A DNA stretch of 64,000 nucleotides, from contig CAIOGO010000018.1 in assembly GCA_903857865.1 (NCBI GenBank), positions 35,221 to 99,220 on the forward strand, given 5' to 3'. Both the position numbers and the translations under genes were made by a program. Within the stretch, counting starts at the first letter, position 1, and each line of letters begins with the position of its first letter. The notes below the pieces were generated by a model. It made no database searches. It was not told the DNA's origin and saw only the letters and a list, made by a program, of their open reading frames with translations. The stretch is from an uncultured bacterium (GTDB lineage Bacteria; Bipolaricaulota; Bipolaricaulia; UBA7950; UBA9294). This document shows positions 51,958 through 60,218 of this stretch, piece by piece.

Positions 51958-53019
51958 CTAGAGTCCGAGCGCCCCGAAGATCACCCAGGCGGCGCCGAGG
52001 GCAAGCGCGGTGTTGAAGACCGTGGCGGACAGGTAAACGGCCACCGGCCGCCAGCCCATGGCGCCCAACTCCCTGACCGAGAGCTCGAGTCCGATCGAGA
52101 GGAAGGCGGCGGCGAACGCCCACTTCGACAACGCCTTGAGGACAGTAACGGCGTTCCCGCTCAAGACGCCGGTCGACGCGAGGATCGATACGAGCACGAA
52201 GCCAAGGATGAACTTTGGGAATCGCTGCCAGATCACGATGGCGCTCGGCCGCTCGGACGGCTTGCGCTCGACCTTCACGACGAAGTACATGGCGAGGAGA
52301 AACGCGGCGACACCGATGAGCGCGTTCTGCGACATCTTGACGACCGACGCGACTTGCTGAGCCGTTTCGCCGTAGAGAGTCCCGGCGCCGACGACGGCGG
52401 CCGTCGTGTCGATGTTTCCGCCGAACCACGCGCCGGCCACGGTCTCCGAGAGGCCGATGGCGCGAGCGATCCACGGCATGAGGACCATGAGCGGCAGCGC
52501 CGTCACGATGACGAGCGCTGTGACGTAGGTGACCTCCTTCTTCTTCGCCAGGACGGCGCCCGCCGCGGCGATGGCGGCCGACACGCCGCAGATGGAGACC
52601 GCGCACGCCATGACGGCCGTGAGCTGCGGAGGCAGCTTGAACCGCGTCGCCAACCACCAGGTGAAGAAGAAGACCGACGTCACGAGAACGAGGGCTTGGA
52701 GAAGGCCGCCGGCTCCCTGTTTCATGATGACGTTGATGTTGAGCCCGGCCGCCATGAGGACGAGGCCGACCTTAAGGAAGAGCTCGGTGCGGATCCCCGG
52801 CTGCACGAACGCGTGGGTCTTCGTGCCGCGCAAGAGCGCATTGGCAATGAGGCCCAGGGCGACGGCGATGAGCGGGTACTCGAGGGGATTCTGCGTCACG
52901 CCATGGCCGGCGAACCACTTCGCGATGGCCGTGTCGAACTCGGCGACGAGCAGCGTCAAAGCGCCGACGAGCACCAGACCGACGATGAGACCGATGACCA
53001 CACGTTTCGACTTCGTCAT
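51958..53019 (-). CDS. YeiH/UPF0324-family transporter
   Basis: A 353-residue, ten-helix membrane protein of the YeiH family (Cons_hypoth698): LEYPLIAVALGLIANALL, ELFLKVGLVLMAAGLNI, ACAVSICGVSAAIAAAGAVLAKKKEVTYVTALV, GAWFGGNIDTTAAVVGAGTLYGETAQQVASVVKMSQNALIG. These are suspected sulfate or sulfonate-related exporters. GTAGGAGCCCT before the ATG. It starts 7 bases after a 45-codon membrane-protein gene and is co-transcribed with it. Confidence 0.93.
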   Translation of the reverse strand: MTKSKRVVIGLIVGLVLVGALTLLVAEFDTAIAKWFAGHGVTQNPLEYPLIAVALGLIANALLRGTKTHAFVQPGIRTELFLKVGLVLMAAGLNINVIMKQGAGGLLQALVLVTSVFFFTWWLATRFKLPPQLTAVMACAVSICGVSAAIAAAGAVLAKKKEVTYVTALVIVTALPLMVLMPWIARAIGLSETVAGAWFGGNIDTTAAVVGAGTLYGETAQQVASVVKMSQNALIGVAAFLLAMYFVVKVERKPSERPSAIVIWQRFPKFILGFVLVSILASTGVLSGNAVTVLKALSKWAFAAAFLSIGLELSVRELGAMGWRPVAVYLSATVFNTALALGAAWVIFGALGL

Positions 53020-53026
53020 AGGGCTC

Positions 53027-53164
53027 CTACTTGAACCAGCCGAACAGGGGCCACGGGACCTTGGCGAGTCCGCCGAGCGCGACGAGGAGAACCACCAAGA
53101 GTCCGACGAGAACTGAGAGCCAGTCTTCGTTCAGCCTGGGCAGCATTCGACGAGGATCGCTCAT
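53027..53164 (-). CDS. 45-residue membrane protein preceding yeiH
   Basis: A short gene starting MSDPRRMLPRLNEDWLSVLV, then one hydrophobic helix (VGLLVVLLVALGGL) and ending KVPWPLFGWFK. The N-terminal 'LNEDWLSVLVGL' looks like the first helix found at the start of larger YeiH proteins or their partners. GAGGTGGTCAAG precedes the ATG and the yeiH ATG follows its stop after 7 bases. It is probably a subunit or helper of YeiH. It is too short for most gene callers. Confidence 0.7.
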   Translation of the reverse strand: MSDPRRMLPRLNEDWLSVLVGLLVVLLVALGGLAKVPWPLFGWFK

Positions 53165-53241
53165 CTTGACCACCTCACCTTCCGCGGATCTTCCAAGAAC
53201 GAGCCGCGCAAGGCAACTGTGCGCTCGTGGTCAAAGAGCAA

Positions 53242-53265
53242 GGGGCCGACCCGAAGGCCAGCCCC
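53242..53265 (-). terminator. Terminator of trpB2
   Basis: On the minus strand GGGGCTGGCC-TTCG-GGTCGGCCCC folds into a 10-pair stem (two G-U pairs) followed by TTGCTCTTT, 31 bases after the trpB stop. The tetraloop and U-rich tail are typical of intrinsic termination. Confidence 0.8.
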
Positions 53266-53295
53266 TCACCAGGAGGCTACGCGTGGTGCTCGCTT

Positions 53296-54666
53296 CTAGC
53301 AATACAGGCGCGACGTGACGCTCGCGCACGATGCTCCGCTTGCGGAGCCCAGCGGGATGTAGGTCTCGGCTTGCGCCAGCTCGCCCGACAGGTACGCGGA
53401 GTAGGCGCCCATGTCGAAGTGGCCGTGGCCGGAGAAGCCGATGAGGAGGGTCTTCTTCTCGCCGGTCGCCGCGCACTCGCGGGCGATCTCGACCGCGGCG
53501 TGCACCGCGTGCGCCGTTTCGGGAGCGGGGATGATCCCTTCGGTCCGCGCGAACAGGACAGCGCTCGCGAATACATCGAGCTGGTTGTAGGCGACAGGAT
53601 CGATGACGTCGTCCTCGACGAGGCGGCTGACGATCGGTGCCATGCCGTGGTAGCGCAAGCCGCCGGCGTGGATCGGCGGGGGCATGAACTTGTGACCCAG
53701 CGTGTGCATTCGCAACAGCGGCGTGGTCTCGGCGGTGTCGCCGAAGTCGTAGCGGAACTGACCTCGCGTGAGGCTGGGGCAAACGGTGGGCTCGACGGCG
53801 ACGAAGCGCGTGGCGCGGCGCTCTTCACAAGCGGTACGGTAGAACGGAAGGGCGATGCCGCCGAAGTTCGACCCGCCGCCGACGCAGGCCACGACGACAT
53901 CGGGCGACTCCCCGGCCATCTCCATCTGGCGCTCGGCCTCAAGGCCGATGATCGTCTGATGCAGGAGAACGTGGTTGAGCACGCTGCCGAGCGCGTACTT
54001 CGTCCCGATGCCTCCGCGCGCGGCCTCGACGGCCTCCGAAATAGCGAGCCCGAGGGATCCCGGCGTATCCCGATTCTGGGCCAGCGCGTCCCGCCCAGCC
54101 TTCGTCTCGTCGGACGGCGACGGGTGCACGGTCGCGCCAAAGAGCGACATCATCGCCTTGCGGTACGGCTTCTGATCATAGGAGCTGCGAACCATGAATA
54201 CGGTGCAGCCCATGCCGAAGGTTTGGCAGGCAAACGCGAGCGCGCTGCCCCATTGTCCTGCCCCCGTCTCCGTGGCTAAGTTGCGCGTGCCCTCGATCTT
54301 GTTGTAGTACGCCTGGGGCACGGCCGTATTCGTCTTGTGCGAGCCGGTCGGGCTTGCCCCCTCGTACTTGAGGTAGATGTGCGCCGGCGTGTTCAGGGCT
54401 CGCTCGAGGTGGATGGCGCGGAGGAGCGGCGTCGGCCTCCAGCGGCGGTACACGTCGAGGACAGGCTCCGGGATGTCGATGAACCGATCCGTCGACATCT
54501 CCTGCTCGACGCACGTACGCGCGAAGAGGCCGAGAAGCGCTGCGGGTTCGATCGGCTCGCGCGTTCCTGGGTGGAGTGGCGCGTCGAGCGGCGTGGGAAG
54601 GTCGGGCAGGACGTTGTACCAACGTTTCGGCAGATCGTTCTGGTCAAGCGTGAACATCGTTCGCAT
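53296..54666 (-). CDS. trpB: Tryptophan synthase beta chain, TrpB2 type
   Basis: A 456-residue TrpB2 (TrpB-like) enzyme, longer at the N-terminus than the canonical TrpB1 of about 400. The pyridoxal-phosphate Lys is in [13 protein letters not shown] (near residue 111) and the phosphate-binding loop is [11 protein letters not shown]. The '[15 protein letters not shown]' segment and TrpB2-specific C-terminus ([22 protein letters not shown]) agree with the TrpB2 class, which works without a standard TrpA. No trpA or other trp gene is nearby. Start after AAAGGAAACCTC; that site is part of a hairpin. It makes Trp from indole and serine. Confidence 0.95.
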   Translation of the reverse strand: MRTMFTLDQNDLPKRWYNVLPDLPTPLDAPLHPGTREPIEPAALLGLFARTCVEQEMSTDRFIDIPEPVLDVYRRWRPTPLLRAIHLERALNTPAHIYLKYEGASPTGSHKTNTAVPQAYYNKIEGTRNLATETGAGQWGSALAFACQTFGMGCTVFMVRSSYDQKPYRKAMMSLFGATVHPSPSDETKAGRDALAQNRDTPGSLGLAISEAVEAARGGIGTKYALGSVLNHVLLHQTIIGLEAERQMEMAGESPDVVVACVGGGSNFGGIALPFYRTACEERRATRFVAVEPTVCPSLTRGQFRYDFGDTAETTPLLRMHTLGHKFMPPPIHAGGLRYHGMAPIVSRLVEDDVIDPVAYNQLDVFASAVLFARTEGIIPAPETAHAVHAAVEIARECAATGEKKTLLIGFSGHGHFDMGAYSAYLSGELAQAETYIPLGSASGASCASVTSRLYC

Positions 54667-54673
54667 GAGGTTT

Positions 54674-54720
54674 CCTTTCATCTGTAGGGTAGGACTTCAG
54701 ACTGCAACGCCGATGAAAGG
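54674..54720 (-). promoter_or_regulatory. Stem that covers the trpB ribosome-binding site
   Basis: On the minus strand CCTTTCATC (54720-54712) is perfectly complementary to GATGAAAGG (54682-54674), which contains the AAAGG ribosome site of trpB. The 29-base loop lies between. When formed, this stem would hide the site and reduce trpB translation. It lies downstream of the Trp-containing leader peptide and its hairpins. Confidence 0.65.
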
Positions 54721-54784
54721 TCGCCACCAACACTCAAACGGAGGGATGGAGAGAAGAGAGGAGAAGAAGCGTGCGACGGCGTCG

Positions 54785-54810
54785 GCTCTACAAGAGCTGA
54801 CTAGGGCTCT
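54785..54810 (-). promoter_or_regulatory. Mutually exclusive hairpins of the trpB leader
   Basis: On the minus strand three segments occur: AGAGC (54810-54806, overlapping the leader-peptide stop), GCTCT (54797-54793) and AGAGC (54789-54785). The middle can pair with either outer segment. A ribosome stalled on the Trp codon would cover the first, favouring the second:third hairpin (3-base loop). This is the layout of an attenuator, although no clear U-run terminator is formed by the third segment. Confidence 0.55.
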
Positions 54811-54841
54811 AGCCGAGCCAAAGACACCTCCCTCGTCGCAT
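54809..54841 (-). CDS. Trp leader peptide upstream of trpB2
   Basis: A 10-residue reading frame, MRRGRCLWLG, with the strong ribosome site AGAGGAGGAAA ahead of its ATG. The Trp codon is third from the end, so a stalled ribosome would sit over the first segment of the exclusive hairpins. There is only one Trp, compared with two or more in classical trp leaders. It lies about 22 bases after the predicted transcription start. Confidence 0.6.
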   Translation of the reverse strand: MRRGRCLWLG

Positions 54842-54869
54842 AGCGTTTCCTCCTCTTGAGACGTCGGCC

Positions 54870-54898
54870 ACTATAGCAGCGCCACCTAGGGGCGTCAA
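54870..54898 (-). promoter_or_regulatory. Sigma-70 promoter of trpB2
   Basis: TTGACG (54898-54893), exactly 17 bases, then TATAGT (54875-54870) on the minus strand. Start of transcription is expected near 54863. Another CTATTGACGCC word lies at about 54984-54993 with a poorer -10 and might be a second, upstream promoter. Confidence 0.75.
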
Positions 54899-55049
54899 TA
54901 GGGTCGCGCGCGTAACTTCGCACGGAAGCCAACTTTGCCGGCACCATCTGGCGCTGCTAGGCCTTACTAGCCGCGCATCCTCAGGGCGTCAATAGGAAAC
55001 TGCTGCGATGCAGTACGGAACCGATGCGACAGCGCTCCTCAAAGCGACC

Positions 55050-55376
55050 CTAGACCTTGTAGTCGTCGCGCGGCGGGTTCCAGGCGTCGTAGGCCTCGGT
55101 GAGCTCGTCGAGCACGAGCGCGTTGTGCGGAACGTTGGGTGGAATGCAGACGCCGTCGCCCTTGCGCAGGACGCGCGTCTCGCTGGCCAACGTGAACTCC
55201 ATCGCGCCCCGCGTGACGATCGTGATCTGCTCGTTCGGATGTCGATGCTCGGGGACGATCGACCCCGGCTGGAAGACGAAGAAGGTCAGCATGACCCCCT
55301 CGAGCCACGCGGCGCGACGCTCGATTCCCGGGAGCATCGGCGTGGATGGGAGTTCGCCGATCGAGAAGTAGGCCAT
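55050..55376 (-). CDS. Small cupin-fold protein
   Basis: A 108-residue single-domain cupin: FQPGSIVPEHRHPNEQITIVTRGAMEFTL carries motif 1 (H-R-H with E/Q later), and VLRKGDGVCIPPNVPHNALV motif 2 with the final His. These bind a divalent metal. Start after AAGGAGGAGTCG. Function unknown; similar proteins occur as metal-dependent isomerases, dioxygenases or sensors. Lies upstream of trpB but on its own, separated by 150 bases. Confidence 0.88.
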   Translation of the reverse strand: MAYFSIGELPSTPMLPGIERRAAWLEGVMLTFFVFQPGSIVPEHRHPNEQITIVTRGAMEFTLASETRVLRKGDGVCIPPNVPHNALVLDELTEAYDAWNPPRDDYKV

Positions 55377-55514
55377 CGACTCCTCCTTTGGATCACTATC
55401 GTGGCATTGTCCGTAGTCGTCACGCCGCGATCCACGTACGGCCTCGAACGCCGGCGACGCGACGCATCAGGGATCAAGGCCATGCCCTTGTCGGCGTCTG
55501 AGGGGGAAAAGGGT

Positions 55515-55536
55515 GCGGGGCCCTTTCGGGCCCCGC
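55515..55536 (-). terminator. Terminator of the second MFS gene
   Basis: On the minus strand GCGGGGCCC-GAAA-GGGCCCCGC forms a perfect 9-base stem with a GNRA tetraloop, followed by ACCCTTTTCCC. It lies 114 bases past the MFS stop, so it may serve as a distal terminator. Confidence 0.7.
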
Positions 55537-55649
55537 TATTCTTGACTGCCTCAGCCTAGGAGGTAGGTTGATTCCTCTCGTATGCCCACACTCTGCCCGT
55601 GCGATGTGAAGAAGACGTGGTCGACGCCTGAAGTTCCGGTGTTCCCCAA

Positions 55650-57005
55650 CTAGACCGGGTTCTCTGCGGGTTCCTTTGGCGGTGCTCCGGCGTCGTGGTC
55701 CGGCAGAAGGATTTCGGCGTTCCGCACCGCGGGGAAGAGGTACCCGCCGAGGCCGACGGCGGCTCCGAGCACGCCGACGATGACGAGCATTAGCCCCATT
55801 CCCGACCCCGGCCCGTTGCCGACCATGCGCCCCAGCGTCTGAGAGAGCCCGCTCTCCGAGGCCATGAGCGGCTCGAAGACGCGGTCGGCGAGCGGGCCGG
55901 CGATGAGCATCGCGATCGGTGCGCTGATCTGCGCGATGAGACGCCTCGTGGCGAAGACGCGTCCCTGCAAGGCGGGCGGCACTTTGGCCTGCCAGATGGT
56001 CTGGTTCGATCCGTTGATCAGGGGCAGAAAGAGCATTTCGGCGAACGCACCGATCGACCAGACCACGACGCTCTGGGACAGGCCCAGGACGACGGTGCCG
56101 AAGACGCTCGACAGCGCCATGCCCAACAGCACCCCGTGCACGCGCCGCTTGAACCCGCCCCACGCGGTCAAGGCGGCGCCGCCCACCACGCCGCCAATGC
56201 CGAAGGCCATCTGGACGGTCCCGAGGACGAGGCTGTCGTTCGCCGTTCGCGCCAGGATCATCGGAGCGAACACGGTGAATCCGAACGTGGCGATCAGGTT
56301 CGAGGCGAAGAACACGAGCTGAAGCCCGAGCAGGCTCCTGCTGGCGAAGATGTACCGGAACCCGAAGATGGAATCCTTCCATAGGCTGTTCTGGGTTGCC
56401 TCGCGTTCCGCGCGGACAGGCTCGGGAATGAAGACGACGAGCAGGGCAGCGATGGCGACGACGAAGGTCACGATGTCGATGGTGAAGATGCCGCGGATGC
56501 CGATGAGGAGGAGAAGACCGCCCGCGAGCATCGGGGCGATGATTCCGGAGGCCGCCTCGGCGAGACCGAGCATGGCGTTGGCCCGCGTGTAGTGCCTCTT
56601 CTCCATCATGAGCGAGATCGCGGCGGAGTAGGCCGGGAACTGGAACGACTCGAACGCGCCGGCGAAGAAGCCGGTGGCAAACAGGTGCCACAACTGCAAG
56701 TGACCGGTGAGGTGCAGGATGAGGAGCGCGACGGTCGACAGGCCTGCGGCGAGATCGCTCGCGATCATGACCAGCTTCCGCGGCACGCGGTCGACGATAG
56801 CTCCCGCCAGAGGACTGAACAGGACGACGGGCGCGAAGGAGAAGAACCCGACGAGGGCAAGCGCCGTCGCTTGACCCGTGAGCTGGTATGCCCAAATGAT
56901 CAGGGCGAACCGCGTCATCCCCGTCCCGATCATCGAGACGAGCTGCCCGAACCATACGATCGAAAAGCCAAACAACCCCGTCGGCCCGCGTTGCGCCTCA
57001 GCCAT
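55650..57005 (-). CDS. MFS exporter (EntS-like), paralogue 2
   Basis: A 451-residue major facilitator closely related to the one at 15545: both have WxGQLVS, IIWAYQLTGQATAL, the AxxDRxPRKLVM loop, FGFRYIFASRSLLGL and WQAKVPPALQGRVFATRRLIAQ. Twelve helices. Likely exporter of a drug or siderophore. Start after GGACGGAGGGTCC. It lies upstream of the cupin gene, 270 bases apart, and is preceded by a TIGR04076 gene. Confidence 0.88.
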   Translation of the reverse strand: MAEAQRGPTGLFGFSIVWFGQLVSMIGTGMTRFALIIWAYQLTGQATALALVGFFSFAPVVLFSPLAGAIVDRVPRKLVMIASDLAAGLSTVALLILHLTGHLQLWHLFATGFFAGAFESFQFPAYSAAISLMMEKRHYTRANAMLGLAEAASGIIAPMLAGGLLLLIGIRGIFTIDIVTFVVAIAALLVVFIPEPVRAEREATQNSLWKDSIFGFRYIFASRSLLGLQLVFFASNLIATFGFTVFAPMILARTANDSLVLGTVQMAFGIGGVVGGAALTAWGGFKRRVHGVLLGMALSSVFGTVVLGLSQSVVVWSIGAFAEMLFLPLINGSNQTIWQAKVPPALQGRVFATRRLIAQISAPIAMLIAGPLADRVFEPLMASESGLSQTLGRMVGNGPGSGMGLMLVIVGVLGAAVGLGGYLFPAVRNAEILLPDHDAGAPPKEPAENPV

Positions 57006-57077
57006 GGACCCTCCGTCCTTTCGTTGGATCTGCGAAGAAGAGTCTCGCTGCCGCGTCTCCGCTCCGTCACCGTGCGG

Positions 57078-57398
57078 CTAGTCCTCCACCCGCTCGACGA
57101 GGAACGACACCGGGCGAATGCCGTCGCTGCAGCACGGAAGGGACATGCCGGGGCCGACCATCCACGGGGGATTGGCGCCGAACAAGAGCATCGCCACATC
57201 GCGCTGGATGTCGGTCCAGGCCCAATCGCACGGGAAGTCGACCGGCTTTGCCGGGAAGCCCTCGACCTCGAACTGCTGCCCGTCCTTCCACAACGGGCAG
57301 ATCTCGACCATGACGGGGAAGCGCGCCTTGTCCACGTAGCGTTCGACCAGATCCTTGTAGACGACGCGCTTGACGACGGTGATTCTCACCTTGGCCAT
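57078..57398 (-). CDS. TIGR04076-family protein
   Basis: A 106-residue protein matching TIGR04076: KVRITVVKRVVYKDLVERYVD, then Cys-containing EICPLWKDGQQF, FPCDWAWTDIQRDVAMLLFG and PCCSDGIRPVSFLVERV. Four Cys residues (ICPLW, FPCDW, PCCSD) suggest metal binding. Function unknown. AAGGAGGCTCC before the ATG. It may be co-transcribed with the MFS gene downstream (gap 72 bases). Confidence 0.87.
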   Translation of the reverse strand: MAKVRITVVKRVVYKDLVERYVDKARFPVMVEICPLWKDGQQFEVEGFPAKPVDFPCDWAWTDIQRDVAMLLFGANPPWMVGPGMSLPCCSDGIRPVSFLVERVED

Positions 57399-57544
57399 GG
57401 AGCCTCCTTGTGAGTTGCGCGGCGAAGCCGCGAGAGACGGGGGAGTATAGCGTTTGCGACGGTGACCGGGTGTGGTGTCTCCCCAGCAGCGTTTGCCCAG
57501 TCGACCGCGCCCCGTGGTAGGATGACCGTCGGGAGGTGACCGGC

Positions 57545-57919
57545 GTGAGAGAGTTCTCCTTCGTTATCGGCAACTGTCCCGGCGCGCTGGTGGAGATCGC
57601 GGAGGCACTCGGCGAAGAGCACGTCAACATCGATGGGATTGCCGGCATGACCGTTCTCGAAGAAGGCGTCGTCGGGATCGTCCCGGACGATCCTGGGAAG
57701 GCCCGCAAGATCCTGCGTGACAAGGGCGTCGAGTTCGAGGAACGCGAGGCGCTGGTCCTCGACTTGCCGCATCACCCTGGGGAGTTGGCGACCATCCTTG
57801 CCCGGCTGTCGGCCGAGGGGATCAACGTTCTGTCGCTCTACGCGTCGTTCGGCAAACATCAGATTGTGTTCACCGTCGACGACGTCGCTCGCGCGAAGGG
57901 CATCTTCCGGATGCCTTGA
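57545..57919 (+). CDS. Double ACT-domain protein
   Basis: A 124-residue protein with two ACT domains in tandem: VIGNCPGALVEIAEALGEEHVNIDGIAG (1-60) and DLPHHPGELATILARLSAEGINVLSLYAS (68-124). There is no enzyme domain. Such small ACT proteins sense amino acids. The ligand cannot be deduced. GTG start after GGGAGGTGACCGGC; an upstream GTG at 57536 is in frame but lies within the ribosome site. It precedes the chrB-MFS pair by 76 bases. Confidence 0.88.
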   Translation: MREFSFVIGNCPGALVEIAEALGEEHVNIDGIAGMTVLEEGVVGIVPDDPGKARKILRDKGVEFEEREALVLDLPHHPGELATILARLSAEGINVLSLYASFGKHQIVFTVDDVARAKGIFRMP

Positions 57920-57995
57920 GGGAGGCCGCGAGAGTCGCGCCAGCGACTGGATCCTGCCAGTCCCGATCGCAGACACGTTCTAAGGGAGGAGTTGC

Positions 57996-58436
57996 ATGCT
58001 CTGGGTTACCCGTTCGCACGTCCACGTGGACCGAGTCGCCTGCCCGTGGCTCATTCGGCGATTCGTCGACAGTGGGGCGGAGTTCCTGTTCGTGGCGGCC
58101 AAGGAAGTGGAAGGCGTCGCCGCTCGGACCGGCGCCATCCCGTTCGACGTTCCGGGCGCGGAACTCGGGCATCATGGCGATGAGTGCTCGTTCGACGCGA
58201 TCATCGCCAAGTACGGACTCAAGGATCGGGCGCTCCTGCGCCTGGCGAAGATCGTCAACGCCGCGGACACCGATCGTCCGGCGGCCGATCCGATCGCCGC
58301 GGGCCTCGAGGCGATGGCCTCCGGGTTCGGGCTACGGTTCCCCGACGATCCGGAGAACGTCGAGCGCCAGTTCGAGGTGTACGACGCCCTCTACGCCTGG
58401 TGCCAAGTAGAGATTGCCAGAGGCACGCGTGACTAA
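57996..58436 (+). CDS. ChrB C-terminal-domain protein (chromate resistance-like)
   Basis: A 146-residue protein with the ChrB_C domain: WVTRSHVHVDRVACPWLIRRFVDSGAEFLFV, FDVPGAELGHHGDECSFDAIIAKYGL, and IVNAADTDRPAADPIAAGLEAMASGFGLRF. The Cys and His residues (VACPWL, GHHGDEC) are conserved. Full ChrB also has an N-terminal regulatory domain, absent here. It may reduce or bind chromate. The next gene, MFS, overlaps by 8 bases in place of the expected ChrA pump. Start after AAGGGAGGAGTTGC. Confidence 0.9.
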   Translation: MLWVTRSHVHVDRVACPWLIRRFVDSGAEFLFVAAKEVEGVAARTGAIPFDVPGAELGHHGDECSFDAIIAKYGLKDRALLRLAKIVNAADTDRPAADPIAAGLEAMASGFGLRFPDDPENVERQFEVYDALYAWCQVEIARGTRD

Positions 58437-59670
58437 GCGCTCCGTGCGCGCGGCACTCGGCCGCGCGGCCGAGTTCCTCGGGCTGCGGCGGAGCATCGTC
58501 GGACTGCTCGGCATGGTGGTCCTCGTCGGACTCGGCGAACACATGGCCGAGCAGTTCCTCCCTCTCTACCTCATCGCCCTTGGCGGCGGATTCGTCTCCG
58601 TCGGCCTACTCAACGGAATGGACAACCTGCTCGGCGCGCTCTACTCGTTCCCCGGCGGGTACGTGGCCGAACGCTTCGGGACCAAGCGGGCGCTTCTCGT
58701 CTTCAACCTCCTATCGATGGCCGGGTTCGCGATCGTCATCCTGATTCCGTCGTGGCTTGCGGTGATGGGCGGGGCGGTCCTCTTCCTGTCTTGGACGGCC
58801 ATCTCGTTGCCCGCGACGATGGGCCTCGTCGCTCGCGTCCTGCCCAAAGACAAACGGACGATGGGCGTGTCGATGCACTCCCTCGTTCGCCGAGTCCCGA
58901 TGGCCCTCGGGCCGATCATGGGAGGCGCGTTGATCGGCGCGCTCGGGGTCGAGGTCGGTGTCCGCGTGGCGTTCATCGTCGCCCTGTTCTTCGCCGGGGT
59001 CTCGCTCGTTCTGCAACAAGCCCTGATCGAGGCCGATCCGCCTCGCACCGAGCGGGCGACGCGGAGCGCGGAGGGCCGCCCGTGGCGCATGTGGCGCCAC
59101 ATGAGTCGCGAGCTCAAACAGCTTCTGGTCGCCGACATCCTCGTTCGCTTCTGCGAGCAGATCCCCTACGCGTTCGTTGTCGTGTGGGCCGTCGGCACTG
59201 CGCAGTCGCCCGGCCCCGTGACGGCTCTGCAGTTCGGCATCCTGCGCACGGTGGAGATGGCGACGGCCATTCTGGTCTACATCCCAGTTGCCTACTTCGC
59301 CGATCGAAGCCAAAAGAAGCCGTTCGTCGTGGCGACGTTCGTCTTCTTCACGGCCTTTCCCGTCGTGCTCCTGTTCGCGAAGTCGTTCGGGATCCTGATC
59401 CTGGCGTTCGTGCTCCGCGGCCTGAAGGAGTTCGGGGAGCCGACGCGCAAAGCGCTGATCATGGACCTCGCGCCAGAAGATCAGAAGGCCGCGACGTTTG
59501 GCCTGTACTACCTCGTCCGCGACACGATCGTCTCCGTGGCCGCGTTCGGCGGAGCGTTCCTGTGGTCGATCCACCCTGAGATCAACCTGATGACGGCTGC
59601 AGCCTTCGGAGTCCTTGGCACGGCCTGGTTCGCGCTGCGCGGCCGCGATCTCGGCCCGGCGAAAGCGTAG
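58429..59670 (+). CDS. MFS transporter coupled to ChrB-like gene
   Basis: A 413-residue major facilitator with 12 helices: GYVAERFGTKRALLVFN is the A-motif loop, and LPKDKRTMGVSMHSLVRRVPMALGPIMGG and GLKEFGEPTRKALIMDLAPEDQKAATFGLYYLVRDT are the conserved blocks. It belongs to a group often beside ChrB-domain genes. It may export chromate or a product of the ChrB-like protein. GTG start after AGAGG, overlapping the ChrB gene by 8 bases. Unlike ChrA, this is not a CHR-family pump. Confidence 0.85.
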   Translation: MTKRSVRAALGRAAEFLGLRRSIVGLLGMVVLVGLGEHMAEQFLPLYLIALGGGFVSVGLLNGMDNLLGALYSFPGGYVAERFGTKRALLVFNLLSMAGFAIVILIPSWLAVMGGAVLFLSWTAISLPATMGLVARVLPKDKRTMGVSMHSLVRRVPMALGPIMGGALIGALGVEVGVRVAFIVALFFAGVSLVLQQALIEADPPRTERATRSAEGRPWRMWRHMSRELKQLLVADILVRFCEQIPYAFVVVWAVGTAQSPGPVTALQFGILRTVEMATAILVYIPVAYFADRSQKKPFVVATFVFFTAFPVVLLFAKSFGILILAFVLRGLKEFGEPTRKALIMDLAPEDQKAATFGLYYLVRDTIVSVAAFGGAFLWSIHPEINLMTAAAFGVLGTAWFALRGRDLGPAKA

Positions 59671-60218
59671 TTCCGTGTGGTCTTTGGGGCTTTGCTCATT
59701 CCCTTCGGCGGGGTTGGCCGTCCCGCAAGGACTCACCGCGGACGCATCACCTCGAGGCCCGGCCAGCCGCCACTGCGAAGCTTCCCGACAGGGAGTTCTT
59801 AGATGATGGTGTCCGGCAGGTCGTCCGCTGGGGTGAAGCGCTGAATGACCTTGGCCGGGTCGAAGTCATCGAGCACTGGCCCGAGCGAAGCTACGCGTGA
59901 GTGAGGGATGACGGTCGCCATCATGCCTCGGTTTCGTGGCGACACCAGAGACGATCAAATACCACTGCCATCGTGGTCTGTGTAAGGCCGCGGGGCGGAG
60001 GGCTGACGTAGTGCTGCAACAACTCGCCGGTGATCCCCTGCGATCCATGGTCGAGCAGGTAGGCTCGCGCAAGCGCGTACGCTTCGCGGTCGCGGTCTCC
60101 GCTTCCGTCAAGAATCTCGCACGTCCCGCCTTCACTCGATCATCTCCTCTGGCAGCATAACGATCACGAATGAGTCGCGCGGATTCCGGAGCCCGGCCGC
60201 GTCGGGTCCATTCGTTTG
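59671..60218. other. Stretch with a chain of small or decayed frames (minus strand)
   Basis: About 550 bases without a standard gene. On the minus strand a protein-like end (NPRDSFVIVMLPEEMIE) stops near 60143. A 64-codon frame follows (60115 to 59921; EAYALARAYLLDHGSQGITG, no canonical start; ATT at 60115). Then comes a 41-codon gene (59924-59799) whose ATG overlaps the previous stop. Codon usage seems real in each. This is either a decayed operon or a set of very small genes. Confidence 0.45.
59799..59924 (-). CDS. Putative 41-residue protein
   Basis: Starts MMATVIPHSRVASLGPVLDD and continues FDPAKVIQRFTPADDLPDTII. It is acidic, with an amphipathic centre. The ATG overlaps the stop of the preceding 64-codon frame (ATGA), a hallmark of coupled genes. 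No family known; no strong ribosome site. Support is moderate only. Confidence 0.4.
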   Translation of the reverse strand: MMATVIPHSRVASLGPVLDDFDPAKVIQRFTPADDLPDTII

